Positions 1-7,400 of a DNA stretch of 9,397 nt are shown here, in pieces (the first letter of the stretch is position 1; each line of letters starts with the position of its first letter). A program made the position numbers and the translations under genes. Source of the DNA: Actinomycetota bacterium (GTDB lineage Bacteria > Actinomycetota > Actinomycetes > Mycobacteriales > Mycobacteriaceae); the NCBI GenBank assembly GCA_005789055.1, contig SYAA01000253.1, forward strand, positions 1 through 9,397, read 5' to 3'. The notes beneath the pieces were generated by a model. That model made no database searches. It saw nothing but the letters and a program-made list of their open reading frames with translations, and was not told the origin of the DNA.

Positions 1-812
1 GTCAGCGGGGCGAAGGTGTCGAGGAATTCATTGTGGCGCCGCATCGCCCAGTCCAACTCGTGGAGATTGCCGTCGTTGAGGCTGCTCCAGATCGCCTTCC
101 ACAACTCGTACTGGGTAACCGAGTCGACGCCGGAGCCCTCAACGAATGCGCAGTAGTCGCCGTGGATCACCTCCGCGACGAACCAGGCTTGCGGAAATCG
201 TGAGCGCACCCGCGGCAGCACCTCCGCCCAGAATGCCTCCGGCACCGCGTAGGCGGCGTCGAGTCGCCAGCCGTCGACACCACGGCCGAGCCAGTGGTTC
301 ATGACGTGCACGGTGTAATCCACCACCGCAGGGTTGCGATGGTTGAGGGTGATCAAGTCGCCGTGGCCCTCAAAGTTCCGGAACTTCCCGAGCCGGCCGG
401 CGAACCACGAGGCAGCCTGCGCATCGTGGTTCTCGATGGCCTGCCGGTACTGCGCGAAGTCGGTCCCGACGTGATTGAACACCCCGTCGAGCAGCACCCG
501 CAGACCACGGCGGCGAGCCTCGTCGATCAACGTGTCGAAGTCGGCGTCATCGCCGAGTCGCGGATCGATCCGGTAGTGGTCGGTGGTGTCGTAGCCATGG
601 GTGCGGGATGCGAACACGGGGCCGAGGGCGATCCCGGAGGCACCGAGTTCGACGGCGTGATCGAGCCAGCCGATGATTCGGCTCAGTCGGTGCTCGGCGG
701 GGGTGGGCGGGGGATCGGCCGGGAATGCGCCCACGAAACCCAGGGGATAGATGTGCCACCAGATCGCGTGGCCCACCCAGTCCGGCCCGCATACGGCGAG
801 ACGATCGGCCAT
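1..812 (-). CDS. GH13 alpha-amylase-family glycoside hydrolase, 5' part (runs off left edge)
   Basis: The minus strand is open for 270 codons from ATG at 812 to the window edge, so the C-terminus is missing. The protein starts MADRLAVCGPDW and shows the TIM-barrel landmarks of clan GH-H: WWHIYPLGF (residues 18-26, beta-strand 1), HGYDTTDHYRIDP (72-84), region I DGVFNH (109-114), region II GWRLDAAY (181-188) whose Asp185 would be the nucleophile, and region III VAEVIHGD (212-219) whose Glu214 would be the acid/base. Region IV (HD) lies beyond the edge. Such enzymes cleave or transfer alpha-glucosidic bonds in maltodextrins, glycogen or related glucans. No signal peptide is seen, so it is probably cytosolic. 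It is divergent from the thioesterase gene with 65 bases between starts. The subfamily cannot be set without the C-terminal half, and trehalose- or maltose-active GH13 enzymes remain possible. Confidence 0.9.
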   Translation of the reverse strand, partial: MADRLAVCGPDWVGHAIWWHIYPLGFVGAFPADPPPTPAEHRLSRIIGWLDHAVELGASGIALGPVFASRTHGYDTTDHYRIDPRLGDDADFDTLIDEARRRGLRVLLDGVFNHVGTDFAQYRQAIENHDAQAASWFAGRLGKFRNFEGHGDLITLNHRNPAVVDYTVHVMNHWLGRGVDGWRLDAAYAVPEAFWAEVLPRVRSRFPQAWFVAEVIHGDYCAFVEGSGVDSVTQYELWKAIWSSLNDGNLHELDWAMRRHNEFLDTFAPL

Positions 813-820
813 GATCGGTC

Positions 821-826
821 ACTCTA
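821..826 (-). promoter_or_regulatory. Putative -10 box of the GH13 gene (TAGAGT)
   Basis: On the minus strand TAGAGT matches the mycobacterial TANNNT -10 pattern and ends 8 bases before the ATG at 812. Transcription would start within a base or two of the start codon, giving a leaderless or nearly leaderless mRNA. No Shine-Dalgarno is visible in those 8 bases, which agrees. No convincing -35 was found. Confidence 0.4.
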
Positions 827-877
827 CGCAGCGGGCGCCATTAGACACCGCGACCGGCGACGTGTTCTAGTGCCAGG

Positions 878-1504
878 GTGCTGGAGTTCACCGTCGAGGA
901 CCTGTCGGATGCCGATGTCGCAAGGTTGCGCGGAATCTATGAGCCGCTCACCGAGTCGGTGCGCTCACTCGTCGATGCCACCATCCGAACCAAGGCCGAC
1001 GCGCAAACCATTGCCGAGGTGAAGCGGGACATCGACGCCGCGCTGGCGCGGTTGCAGGCTCGCCAACTCGACGGGGCGTTCGGTGTTCGGGTGACTACCT
1101 CCGGGGAGAGTATGGGGTGGGGCAACGCCGTGATCGGGATCCGCAACGCGCTGGCCCCGCCGCTGATGACCGCCCGCGATGCCGATGGTCGGGTGTCCGC
1201 GGAGTTCTGTCTCGGTGCGGCTTATGAGGGCCCGCCCGGCCACGTCCACGGCGGCGTGGCCGCGATGATCCTCGACCATGTGCTCGGCGAGGCGGCCAGC
1301 GTCGACCGCCAGCCGCGCTTCACCGGCACGTTCACCGTGCGGTATCTGCGCCCGACCAGACTGGGACCGCTGCGCACCGAGGCAATCCGGCTCCGCACCG
1401 ACGGCGTCAAGACCTATTGCGCGGGCCACATCGCCGACGCCGAGGGCATCACCGTGGAAGCCGAGGGCGTGTTCATCACGCCGCGCTGGCTCCGCGAGAG
1501 CTAG
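878..1504 (+). CDS. PaaI/THEM4-like hotdog-fold thioesterase
   Basis: This 208-residue protein probably hydrolyses acyl-CoA thioesters. The C-terminal half carries the signature of the 4HBT hotdog superfamily: GPPGHVHGGVAAMILD (residues 118-133), with the His-Gly-Gly turn and Asp133 at the start of the central helix, then TFTVRYLRPTRLG (151-163), the strand typical of PaaI/THEM4 proteins. The N-terminal ~65 residues are helical and charged and are not part of the hotdog core. The GTG at 878 was chosen because it gives a full-length product; there is no separated Shine-Dalgarno in front of it. The next gene starts 13 bases after the stop, so the two are probably co-transcribed. An EthD protein and a crotonase downstream suggest an acyl-CoA catabolic role, but the substrate is unknown. 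Confidence 0.85.
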   Translation: MLEFTVEDLSDADVARLRGIYEPLTESVRSLVDATIRTKADAQTIAEVKRDIDAALARLQARQLDGAFGVRVTTSGESMGWGNAVIGIRNALAPPLMTARDADGRVSAEFCLGAAYEGPPGHVHGGVAAMILDHVLGEAASVDRQPRFTGTFTVRYLRPTRLGPLRTEAIRLRTDGVKTYCAGHIADAEGITVEAEGVFITPRWLRES

Positions 1505-1509
1505 GGAGG
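1504..1509 (+). promoter_or_regulatory. Ribosome binding site of the EthD gene (GGGAGG)
   Basis: GGGAGG lies 8 bases before the ATG at 1518, and its first base is the last base of the thioesterase stop codon (TAG, 1502-1504). The overlap favours translational coupling. It also fixes the EthD start at 1518 rather than at earlier in-frame codons that lie inside the thioesterase gene. Confidence 0.65.
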
Positions 1510-1517
1510 TTGGCGCG

Positions 1518-2225
1518 ATGGAGAAAGTCATTGTTTCGCTGCGGCGTCCCCCCGCCGACGACGCCTGGGTGGACCGGCTGTGCGGGCCGGTTGCCGCCGC
1601 TCTGCAGCAGTTGGATCTGCCGGGGTTGATCATCAACGTCCGCGATGGCCCGGTGCGCGAGTCGATGATGACGCTCACCACACTGGACCCGCCGGTGCAG
1701 GCGTTGGTGAGCCTCTGGGTGCAACAGAGTTACGGCGAGCAGGTCAGCCGGGCCCTGGAGATTCTCGGATCGGAGGCCGATCAGGTGGCCGCCTACCTGG
1801 TCACTGAGTCCGCGCCGATGCCGCCGCCGTCGTCGCCGCCGGGCGCACGCGCGCCGGGCCTGGCCAACATCGCCATGCTGCGTCGGCCGGCCGACATGGA
1901 CGAGGCGACCTGGCTGACCCGCTGGCATCGCGATCACACCCCGGTGGCCATCGCCACCCAGTCGACCTTCGGCTACCTGCAGAACTATGTCGTGCGTGCG
2001 CTGACACCGGATGCGCCGCGGATATCGGCGATCGTCGAGGAGTTGTTCCCGATCGAATCAGTGACGAGCCTGCATGCGTTCTTCGGCGCCGCCGACGATG
2101 CGGATCTGGCCGACCGACTTGGCAAGATGGTGGCGAGCACTTCGGCCTTCGGCGCCAACGTCGACATCGACACGGTGCCCACCGGTAGGTACGTGTTCGC
2201 GAACCCGTTTGCGGAACTGACCTAG
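1518..2225 (+). CDS. EthD-domain protein, apparently with two ferredoxin-like halves
   Basis: The protein has 235 residues and starts MEKVIVSLRRPP. Residues 118-160 contain the pattern I associate with the EthD family (dimeric alpha/beta barrel): IAMLRRPADMDEATWLTRWH, then RDHTPVA and, shortly after, GYLQNYVV. The C-terminus GRYVFANPF (223-231) fits the last strand of that fold. The N-terminal ~95 residues look like a second, more diverged copy, joined by a proline-rich linker (about 99-113, APMPPPSSPPGARAPG), so one chain may form the whole barrel that single-domain members build by dimerising. EthD-type proteins occur in ether, polyketide and aromatic degradation loci; many have no known reaction. 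The reading frame is open further upstream, but the Shine-Dalgarno at 1504-1509 supports 1518. Confidence 0.8.
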   Translation: MEKVIVSLRRPPADDAWVDRLCGPVAAALQQLDLPGLIINVRDGPVRESMMTLTTLDPPVQALVSLWVQQSYGEQVSRALEILGSEADQVAAYLVTESAPMPPPSSPPGARAPGLANIAMLRRPADMDEATWLTRWHRDHTPVAIATQSTFGYLQNYVVRALTPDAPRISAIVEELFPIESVTSLHAFFGAADDADLADRLGKMVASTSAFGANVDIDTVPTGRYVFANPFAELT

Positions 2226-2228
2226 GCT
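2223..2228 (+). promoter_or_regulatory. Putative -10 box of the crotonase gene (TAGGCT), overlapping the EthD stop codon
   Basis: TAGGCT matches TANNNT and ends 7 bases before the GTG at 2236, the spacing expected for a leaderless mycobacterial transcript. Its first three bases are the TAG stop codon of the EthD gene. The crotonase start lacks a Shine-Dalgarno, which fits. A matching -35 was not found, so this rests on the -10 and its spacing. Confidence 0.45.
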
Positions 2229-2235
2229 GACCGGC

Positions 2236-2988
2236 GTGACTCTGCTCATCAACGACGAAAACCGGGTGCGCACCCTCACCCTCAACCGACCGGACGCCCT
2301 CAACGCATTCAACGAAGCGTTGTACGACGCGACCGCCGAGGCACTTAACGCGGCCGCTGAGGATCCCGAGGTGGCCGTGGTGGTGATCACCGGCACCGGA
2401 CGGGCATTCAGTGCTGGACAGGACCTCAACGAGATGGCCGCCCGGATCAGCGATCCCGGCTTCACCCCGGGTACGCACGGATTCCCCGGCCTGATCGACG
2501 CGCTGGCACGATTCCCCAAACCACTGCTCTGCGCGGTCAACGGCCTCGGGCTGGGTCTGGGTACGACCATTCTGGGGTTCGCCGATCTGGTTTTCATGTC
2601 GATGACCGCCCGCCTGAAATGCCCCTTCACCAGTCTCGGCGTGGCACCTGAGGCGGCATCGTCGTATCTGCTGCCCGCCCTGACCGGTCGGCAGAACGCG
2701 GCCTGGCTACTGATGTCCTCGGAATGGGTCGACGCCGCCGAGGCGCTGCGGATGGGTTTGGCCTGGAAGATCTGCGAACCGGAGGAACTGCTTGCCGATG
2801 CCCGCAGGCACGCCGAAGTGCTTGCTGCCAAACCGATTTCCAGTCTGGTTGCGGTCAAGGAGGCCATGGTGGAGCCGACCCGCAACCTCATCGCAGCTGC
2901 CAGAGCCCGAGAGGACGCCTACTTCGCTGAGATGATGGGCGCCCCGGCCAACGCCGCGGCGCTGGCTGAGTTCACCGACCGCGGCTAG
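2236..2988 (+). CDS. Enoyl-CoA hydratase/isomerase (crotonase family)
   Basis: This 250-residue protein is the normal length for a soluble crotonase, which hydrates or isomerises enoyl-CoA thioesters. The CoA/oxyanion-hole segments are visible: AFSAGQDLNEM (residues 57-67) and KPLLCAVNGLGLGLGTTI (95-112). Where classical hydratases carry a Pro-Gly-Ala-Gly-Gly-Thr stretch, this one has TSLGVAPEAASSYLLP (132-147). Glu139 followed by Ala-Ala-Ser-Ser recalls the PEGCSS motif of ECI2-type delta3-delta2-enoyl-CoA isomerases, so isomerase activity is at least as likely as hydration. The GTG start at 2236 is 10 bases after the EthD stop; it can be made from the cluster transcript and perhaps from its own leaderless promoter. 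It converges with the SET gene, with 7 bases between stop codons and no obvious terminator there. Confidence 0.88.
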   Translation: MTLLINDENRVRTLTLNRPDALNAFNEALYDATAEALNAAAEDPEVAVVVITGTGRAFSAGQDLNEMAARISDPGFTPGTHGFPGLIDALARFPKPLLCAVNGLGLGLGTTILGFADLVFMSMTARLKCPFTSLGVAPEAASSYLLPALTGRQNAAWLLMSSEWVDAAEALRMGLAWKICEPEELLADARRHAEVLAAKPISSLVAVKEAMVEPTRNLIAAARAREDAYFAEMMGAPANAAALAEFTDRG

Positions 2989-2995
2989 CTTCCGA

Positions 2996-3502
2996 TCACC
3001 CCTGCGCGGGCAGCGCTGCAATCCGCCGGGCGATGTACGGCGAGAACCAGCCGTCGTACTTGGTCCGCAGATCCGGATCGCGCCAGTCGGATCCAGTGAC
3101 GACTTCGCGGCAGGTCGGCGCTTCGCACAGGCAGCGGAACTCGTCATAGTCGCTGGCGTCGCACATCGCGTAGTCAAAGCACATCTCCTCGCCGGGTGCG
3201 ATATCGCGCATCGCCACCAACAGCGTCTGCCCGACCAGACCGCAGTTCGGTTCGCAGGAGTGATTGAGCATGTCGCCGGGTTCCGGGGTGTCGCCGGAGA
3301 GCAGATAGAGGTCGGAATCCACCTGAATCGACCGGCTCTGCCGGTCGTCACTGAGTTCCGCCAGGTACGCCCCTGTCACAATCCAACCGCCGAACGCAGC
3401 GACGGTCTCACCGGCCGGGATGGTTTCCAGGGCGAATGAGCCCCAGCCCTTGCCGCCGGCGGGCCGAGCCTCGGCCTTGGGACTGAGCCAGTTGTAATCC
3501 AT
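2996..3502 (-). CDS. SET-domain protein (putative protein-lysine methyltransferase)
   Basis: This 168-residue protein is a nearly minimal SET domain. Residues 18-40 (KGWGSFALETIPAGE, then FGGW) form the SET-N start. DMLNHSCEPNC (77-87) is the conserved SAM-binding pseudoknot motif. DIAPGEEMCFDYA (100-112) carries the expected catalytic Tyr111. CLCEAPTC (124-131) is a post-SET CxCx4C which, together with Cys83, could bind one zinc. These features predict S-adenosylmethionine-dependent lysine methylation of a protein. The target is unknown; a basic nucleoid protein is one guess. The ATG at 3502 has an excellent Shine-Dalgarno. The gene is alone on its strand, convergent with the crotonase and divergent from the CMD-family gene. 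Confidence 0.88.
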   Translation of the reverse strand: MDYNWLSPKAEARPAGGKGWGSFALETIPAGETVAAFGGWIVTGAYLAELSDDRQSRSIQVDSDLYLLSGDTPEPGDMLNHSCEPNCGLVGQTLLVAMRDIAPGEEMCFDYAMCDASDYDEFRCLCEAPTCREVVTGSDWRDPDLRTKYDGWFSPYIARRIAALPAQG

Positions 3503-3510
3503 GGGTCGCG

Positions 3511-3516
3511 CCTCCT
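3511..3516 (-). promoter_or_regulatory. Ribosome binding site of the SET gene (AGGAGG)
   Basis: On the minus strand AGGAGG lies 8 bases before the ATG at 3502, a strong Shine-Dalgarno at a good distance. It fixes the start, and contrasts with the leaderless-type start of the divergent neighbour. Confidence 0.7.
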
Positions 3517-3540
3517 GACTAGACCTACCGGGCGCGCAGA

Positions 3541-3546
3541 AGTCTA
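3541..3546 (-). promoter_or_regulatory. Putative -10 box of the SET gene (TAGACT)
   Basis: On the minus strand TAGACT fits TANNNT and would start transcription near 3534, leaving a leader of about 30 bases that includes the AGGAGG. This is position and consensus only; no clear -35 was identified. Confidence 0.35.
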
Positions 3547-3582
3547 GGGCACCCGTGCTGGTTCGGCGCGCCGGTGCGCAAC

Positions 3583-3588
3583 TACCAT
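3583..3588 (+). promoter_or_regulatory. Putative -10 box of the CMD-family gene (TACCAT), leaderless layout
   Basis: TACCAT fits TANNNT and is followed by exactly 6 bases and then ATG at 3595, so transcription would begin at or next to the A of the start codon. This decides the start in favour of ATG 3595 over the in-frame GTG at 3574, which lies upstream of the -10 box and so would not be on the mRNA. Confidence 0.5.
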
Positions 3589-3594
3589 CTCCTC

Positions 3595-4089
3595 ATGAGC
3601 CGAATCGGAGACTTCGCAGACGACGACGTGTCGGGCTGGATCGCCCTGTCACCGGAACTCGGGAAGGCGATGGCGGCGTTCAGCGGTGCCGTCTACAACC
3701 GCAACCGACTGCCGATGCGGGTCCGCGAGATCGCCCGCATCGTGATGGCCTACGACAACGAGTGCGTGGTGTGCCAAAACACCCGCGATGCCGACGGCCC
3801 GGCGGCGGGTGTGGACGAGGACCTCTATGCCCACGCCCTCGAGTGGCGCACCTGGCCGGGATACTCCGAGCAGGAACGTCTGGCCGCGGAGTTCGCGCAC
3901 CGATTCGCCTCCGATCACACCGGCCTGCGCGCCGATGACGAGTTCTGGAGCCGTTGTCGCGAGCATTTCTCCGATGAACTGATTGCCGACCTGACCATGT
4001 CGTGCGCCATGTGGCTCGGGATGGGCCGGATGCTGCGCACGCTGGACGTCGGCCAGGCGTGCCAATTAACGCTGCCCAGCCGCGCCTGA
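3595..4089 (+). CDS. Carboxymuconolactone decarboxylase / AhpD-like family protein
   Basis: From ATG 3595 the product has 164 residues (MSRIGDFADDDVSGWIALSP). RLPMRVREIARIVMAYDNEC (residues 38-57) followed by VVC forms the helix and redox-type Cys57-x-x-Cys60 of the AhpD/CMD fold, all alpha-helical and usually trimeric or hexameric. Family members are peroxidase-type reductases or decarboxylases. In AhpD a His follows the second Cys by four positions (CxxCxxxH); here that position is Arg64, so the standard proton relay is not intact. The C-terminal half (about 92-155) looks like a second helical segment of the same kind. The gene is monocistronic: it is divergent from the SET gene and 187 bases before the next gene. 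A specific substrate cannot be assigned. Confidence 0.82.
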   Translation: MSRIGDFADDDVSGWIALSPELGKAMAAFSGAVYNRNRLPMRVREIARIVMAYDNECVVCQNTRDADGPAAGVDEDLYAHALEWRTWPGYSEQERLAAEFAHRFASDHTGLRADDEFWSRCREHFSDELIADLTMSCAMWLGMGRMLRTLDVGQACQLTLPSRA

Positions 4090-4276
4090 ACACTCGAATG
4101 CAACCGGCGTTTCTGTGGTCCGGTCGCGATAGGTGAATTCCACTTTGCTCCCGGGCGTCGTTTGGTGAAACGTTCCGCTACATATTGATGGTCTCTATGG
4201 CCACGCGAGCAGGTTCCTTGTCCAATAGAGCCGTCCGTTCCACGCTCTGGATGTTACCTCTCGCGAAAGCTCAAAC
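4090..4276 (+). other. 187-base intergenic region upstream of the large surface protein
   Basis: No gene is supported here. An imperfect hairpin could form between ACCGG at 4103-4107 and CCGGT at 4120-4124 (12-base loop), a possible weak end for the CMD transcript. A short inverted repeat CGTTT-GGTG-AAACG and the AT-rich run TACATATTGAT follow at about 4158-4187 and are the most promoter-like sequence, but no clean -35/-10 pair was found. The frame of the large gene has a stop (TAG) at 4226, so its start must lie downstream of that. GAAAG at 4265-4269, 7 bases before the ATG, is a weak Shine-Dalgarno. Confidence 0.5.
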
Positions 4277-4411
4277 ATGCCTGCTTACAATGGATCTCAT
4301 CGCTCGAAGCGTCAGTCGGCCAACTTCCCGGTGCTGCGCTGGCTTCAGGTTGGTGCGATTACGGCAGGCGTCAGTGTTGCGTTGGCGGCATCGCCGGGCG
4401 TCGCCGCTGCG
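4277..4411 (+). other. Predicted signal peptide of the large repeat protein
   Basis: Residues 1-45 have a basic n-region (RSKR at 10-12 and Arg21), a hydrophobic core from about 22 to 40 (LQVGAITAGVSVALAA) and the probable cleavage site Ala-Ala-Ala/Glu after residue 45. The n-region is longer than usual for a Sec signal. There is no twin-arginine motif. The RWLQVGA segment resembles the start of other large mycobacterial repeat proteins, from memory rather than a search. Confidence 0.7.
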
Positions 4412-7400
4412 GAGAGTGCGGAGGCCACGGCCACGGGTTCCACCACCGCTGATGCCGGCTCGTCGTCCGCTAACAACCCCCGGACCAGCCCACGGGCCGT
4501 GCCGAGGCCCGACGCTACGGCGACCAAGCCCCGCACTCGCTCTACGGCGTCGACGAGCCCGGCCGACATCTCTGAAGACACCGCCGGTGTCCGCCGTTCG
4601 GTTAACGGCCGGTTTGGTTCCACGCCGCGTGTCAACCGGTCAGTCACGACTCGCTCGGCCGCGAACTCCTCAGTCCAGCCTGCGATCATTGACTCCGAGG
4701 CTCCGCGTTACTCGCCGGTCGTCACAGATCTGGGCGGCGATCTAGCGCCCGCGGCCATCAGCGCAGCTATCGCCCATCCGATGCAGCCGGTCACCCCGGC
4801 CACCATTGCCGCCATCGGGCCGACAACCACCGCAGCCTGGGGCGTCAACCCATTGGTCACGCGGTTGGGACTGCCATACCCGGCGCAGATCACCGCTCCG
4901 GTGACTACTCGGTCGATCATCACCGACATGCTCGGCTGGATCGGACTCGGTGCGCTTAACCCGCGAGTGCCGGGCCCGGCGATGCCGGTCAGCGACTTCG
5001 TCGCCGGTGTCTGGGTCGGGATCCGGCGAATCCATTACACGCTCTGGAATTCGCATCCGACGCTGAGTCTGACCACCGCCACCGCGGATCCGTTAAAGGT
5101 CGTCGTGACCGGCAACCTCGGCGGCGCTGACGTCGACGGCGATGTGTTGACCTACGCCGTCAGCAACCCATCCAAGGGAACTGTCGAGATCGCCGAAGAC
5201 GGCACCTACACCTACACCCCGGATGCCGAGTTCGCCCACACCGGTGGAACGGACAGTTTCGTCGCCTCGGTGTCCGACACCGCGAATCCGTGGCACAGGT
5301 ACGGACTTGCGGGAGTTGTCCACCACCTAGTGCGGCAGCTGGCGTGGGCAGGCGTGATGAACCCCGATACCAAAATCGTCAGAGTCACCGTTCCGGTAGG
5401 TTTTGTCAACGCCTCCCCGGTAGTCGAGGAAGCCTCAGTGGGTGCGGCCAGTCCGTCAACCGGTGCGGTGCTGGGGACTGTCGCGACCAGTGACGCTGAC
5501 GGAGACACCGTCACGTTCACCACGAAGACCGCGCCACTACGCGGTGCTGTCCAACTCAACTCCGCAACCGGTGCCTTTACCTACACACCCAACGCGGTCG
5601 CGCGGCACGAGGCCTCGGCACAGGGTGCCGCAGCCGATGCACTCATCGACACCTTCACCCTTGAGATTGCCGACGGCTATGGCGGCACCACCCTGGTTCC
5701 GGTCACCGTCGCCATCGCGCCGGCCAACGCCAATCCCGTCGCCGCTGCCCCGACCATCGGCAACCCGAACGTAACCACCGGGGCCGTCGCTGGGGCACTG
5801 TCCATCACCGACGCCGACGGCGACGCAGCCACCTATCCGGCCGCTGTCAGCACCGACAAAGGCACTGCAGTCATCGCCGCCAACGGCACCTTCGTCTATA
5901 CCCCCAACGCCAACGCCCGCCACGCCGCCGCGGCTGACGCCGCCACCGCAGCCGAGCGCACCGACACCTTCACCGTGACGATCTCCGACGGGCACGGCGG
6001 CACTACCGCCGCGGTCGTCACCGTTGCAGTCGGCCCCTTCAATACCAATCCGGTCGCCGGCACACCCACGGTCGCAACGGCCGATGCCGCAACCGGTGTC
6101 ATCGCAGGATCGCTCGCCGCAACTGACGCCGACGGCGACACCACGTCGGTCGCCGCCGTCACCGCGCCCACCCGCGGCACCCTCACTGTGGATCCGGCTA
6201 CCGGAGCGTTCACCTACACCCCGGACGCTTCGGCACGGCACGCCGCCGCCGCCGACGGCGCCACCGATACCGACATCGCCGACACCTTCACCCTCGCCGT
6301 GACCGACGGCCACGGCGGCACGACGCTGGTTCCAGTGACAGTGGACATCCTCCCGGCCAATACCGCCCCGGCCTTCGGCACCCCCACCGTCGGCGACCCG
6401 AACGTATCCACCGGTGCCGTCACCGGCACGATGGTTGTCACCGACGCTGAAGGCGACACCCCCACCTACAGCATCGTCGACGGACCCCTAAACGGCACCG
6501 TCACCATCGATCCGGCCACCGGCGTCTTCGTCTACACCCCGACCGCCGATGCCCGCCACGATGCGGCCCGGGAGTCGGGCAGCACCGGCACCGGGCTTCA
6601 GACGATCACCCTGAGCAATCCCGCCGCAGTGACCATGGGAACCTACGGCGGGTGGACTAGCGGCGTCGGCACCTACAACTACGTCGCTACCTATTTCACC
6701 GCAGCGGAAACCGGAACCTACATCTTCGGCCAGACCAGTGCCCCGGTCGACACCGTGATGGAGATCTATAGCGGCACATTCAACCCGAGCGCCCCCGGCG
6801 TCGGGCGTCTGGCGGTCAACGATGACACCGGACCTTCCGAGCACGTCGACGCCGGAGCCACCGTCACCGGCTGCGCAGGTTCTGCGGGCCTCTGCCCGCA
6901 AGTCACGGCCAACCTCACCGCCGGTCAGGTCATCACCCTGGTGGTCACGACCTTCAGTGCCGGAGCACCTCTCGGACTACCGCAGAGCTTCTACTCCAAC
7001 CGCGGAGGTACTTTCGCGGCAACTGCGCCCGGAGACTCCTTCACCGTGGCTGTCAACGACGGGCACGGCGGAATCACCACCAGCCGGATCTCGGTGCCGA
7101 TCCTCCCGGCCAACGTCGCACCAACCGCGGTCGCGAGCACCGGTACCGCGGACGGATCGACGGGTGCAGTCGCCGGGGCACTGGCCGTCAGCGACGCCGA
7201 CGGTGACACCACTGCGGTCGCCGCTGTCACCGCACCCACCCGCGGCACCCTGACTGTGGACCCGGCCACCGGAGCATTCACCTACACCCCGGATCCTTCG
7301 GCTCGGCACGCCGCAGCTGCTGACGACGCCAGTGCAGCCGACCTGACCGACACCTTCACCCTCGCGGTCACCGACGGACACGGAGGCACCATCGCCGTTC

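Noticed and set aside
866..871. TCTAGT six bases before the thioesterase GTG as a leaderless -10 box
   Set aside because: The spacing fits, but the second position is C instead of the nearly invariant A, so the match to TANNNT is too weak to list.
294..1022. A 242-codon open frame on the plus strand
   Set aside because: It lies antisense to the GH13 gene and runs into the thioesterase gene. The opposite strand has clear GH13 motifs, so this is a shadow caused by high GC.
965..1681. A 238-codon open frame on the minus strand
   Set aside because: It is antisense to the thioesterase and EthD genes, with low-complexity Arg/Gly/Ala translation and no motif.
1801..2891. Two long minus-strand frames (1801-2478 and 2058-2891)
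   Set aside because: Both are antisense to the EthD and crotonase genes, whose plus-strand products have recognisable family motifs.
4103..4124. Inverted repeat ACCGG/CCGGT after the CMD-family gene as a terminator
   Set aside because: Only five base pairs with a 12-base loop and no U-tract; it is mentioned only in the intergenic description.
4185..4745. A 186-codon plus-strand frame starting 92 bases before the large gene
   Set aside because: It overlaps the signal and linker of the large protein in another frame; its translation becomes an Arg/Pro/Thr run with no domain.
5537..6313. A 258-codon minus-strand frame inside the repeat region
   Set aside because: The Gly/Val/Asp periodicity is the complement of the VCBS repeats, so it is a repeat shadow, as are the other minus-strand frames from 5896 to 7530.
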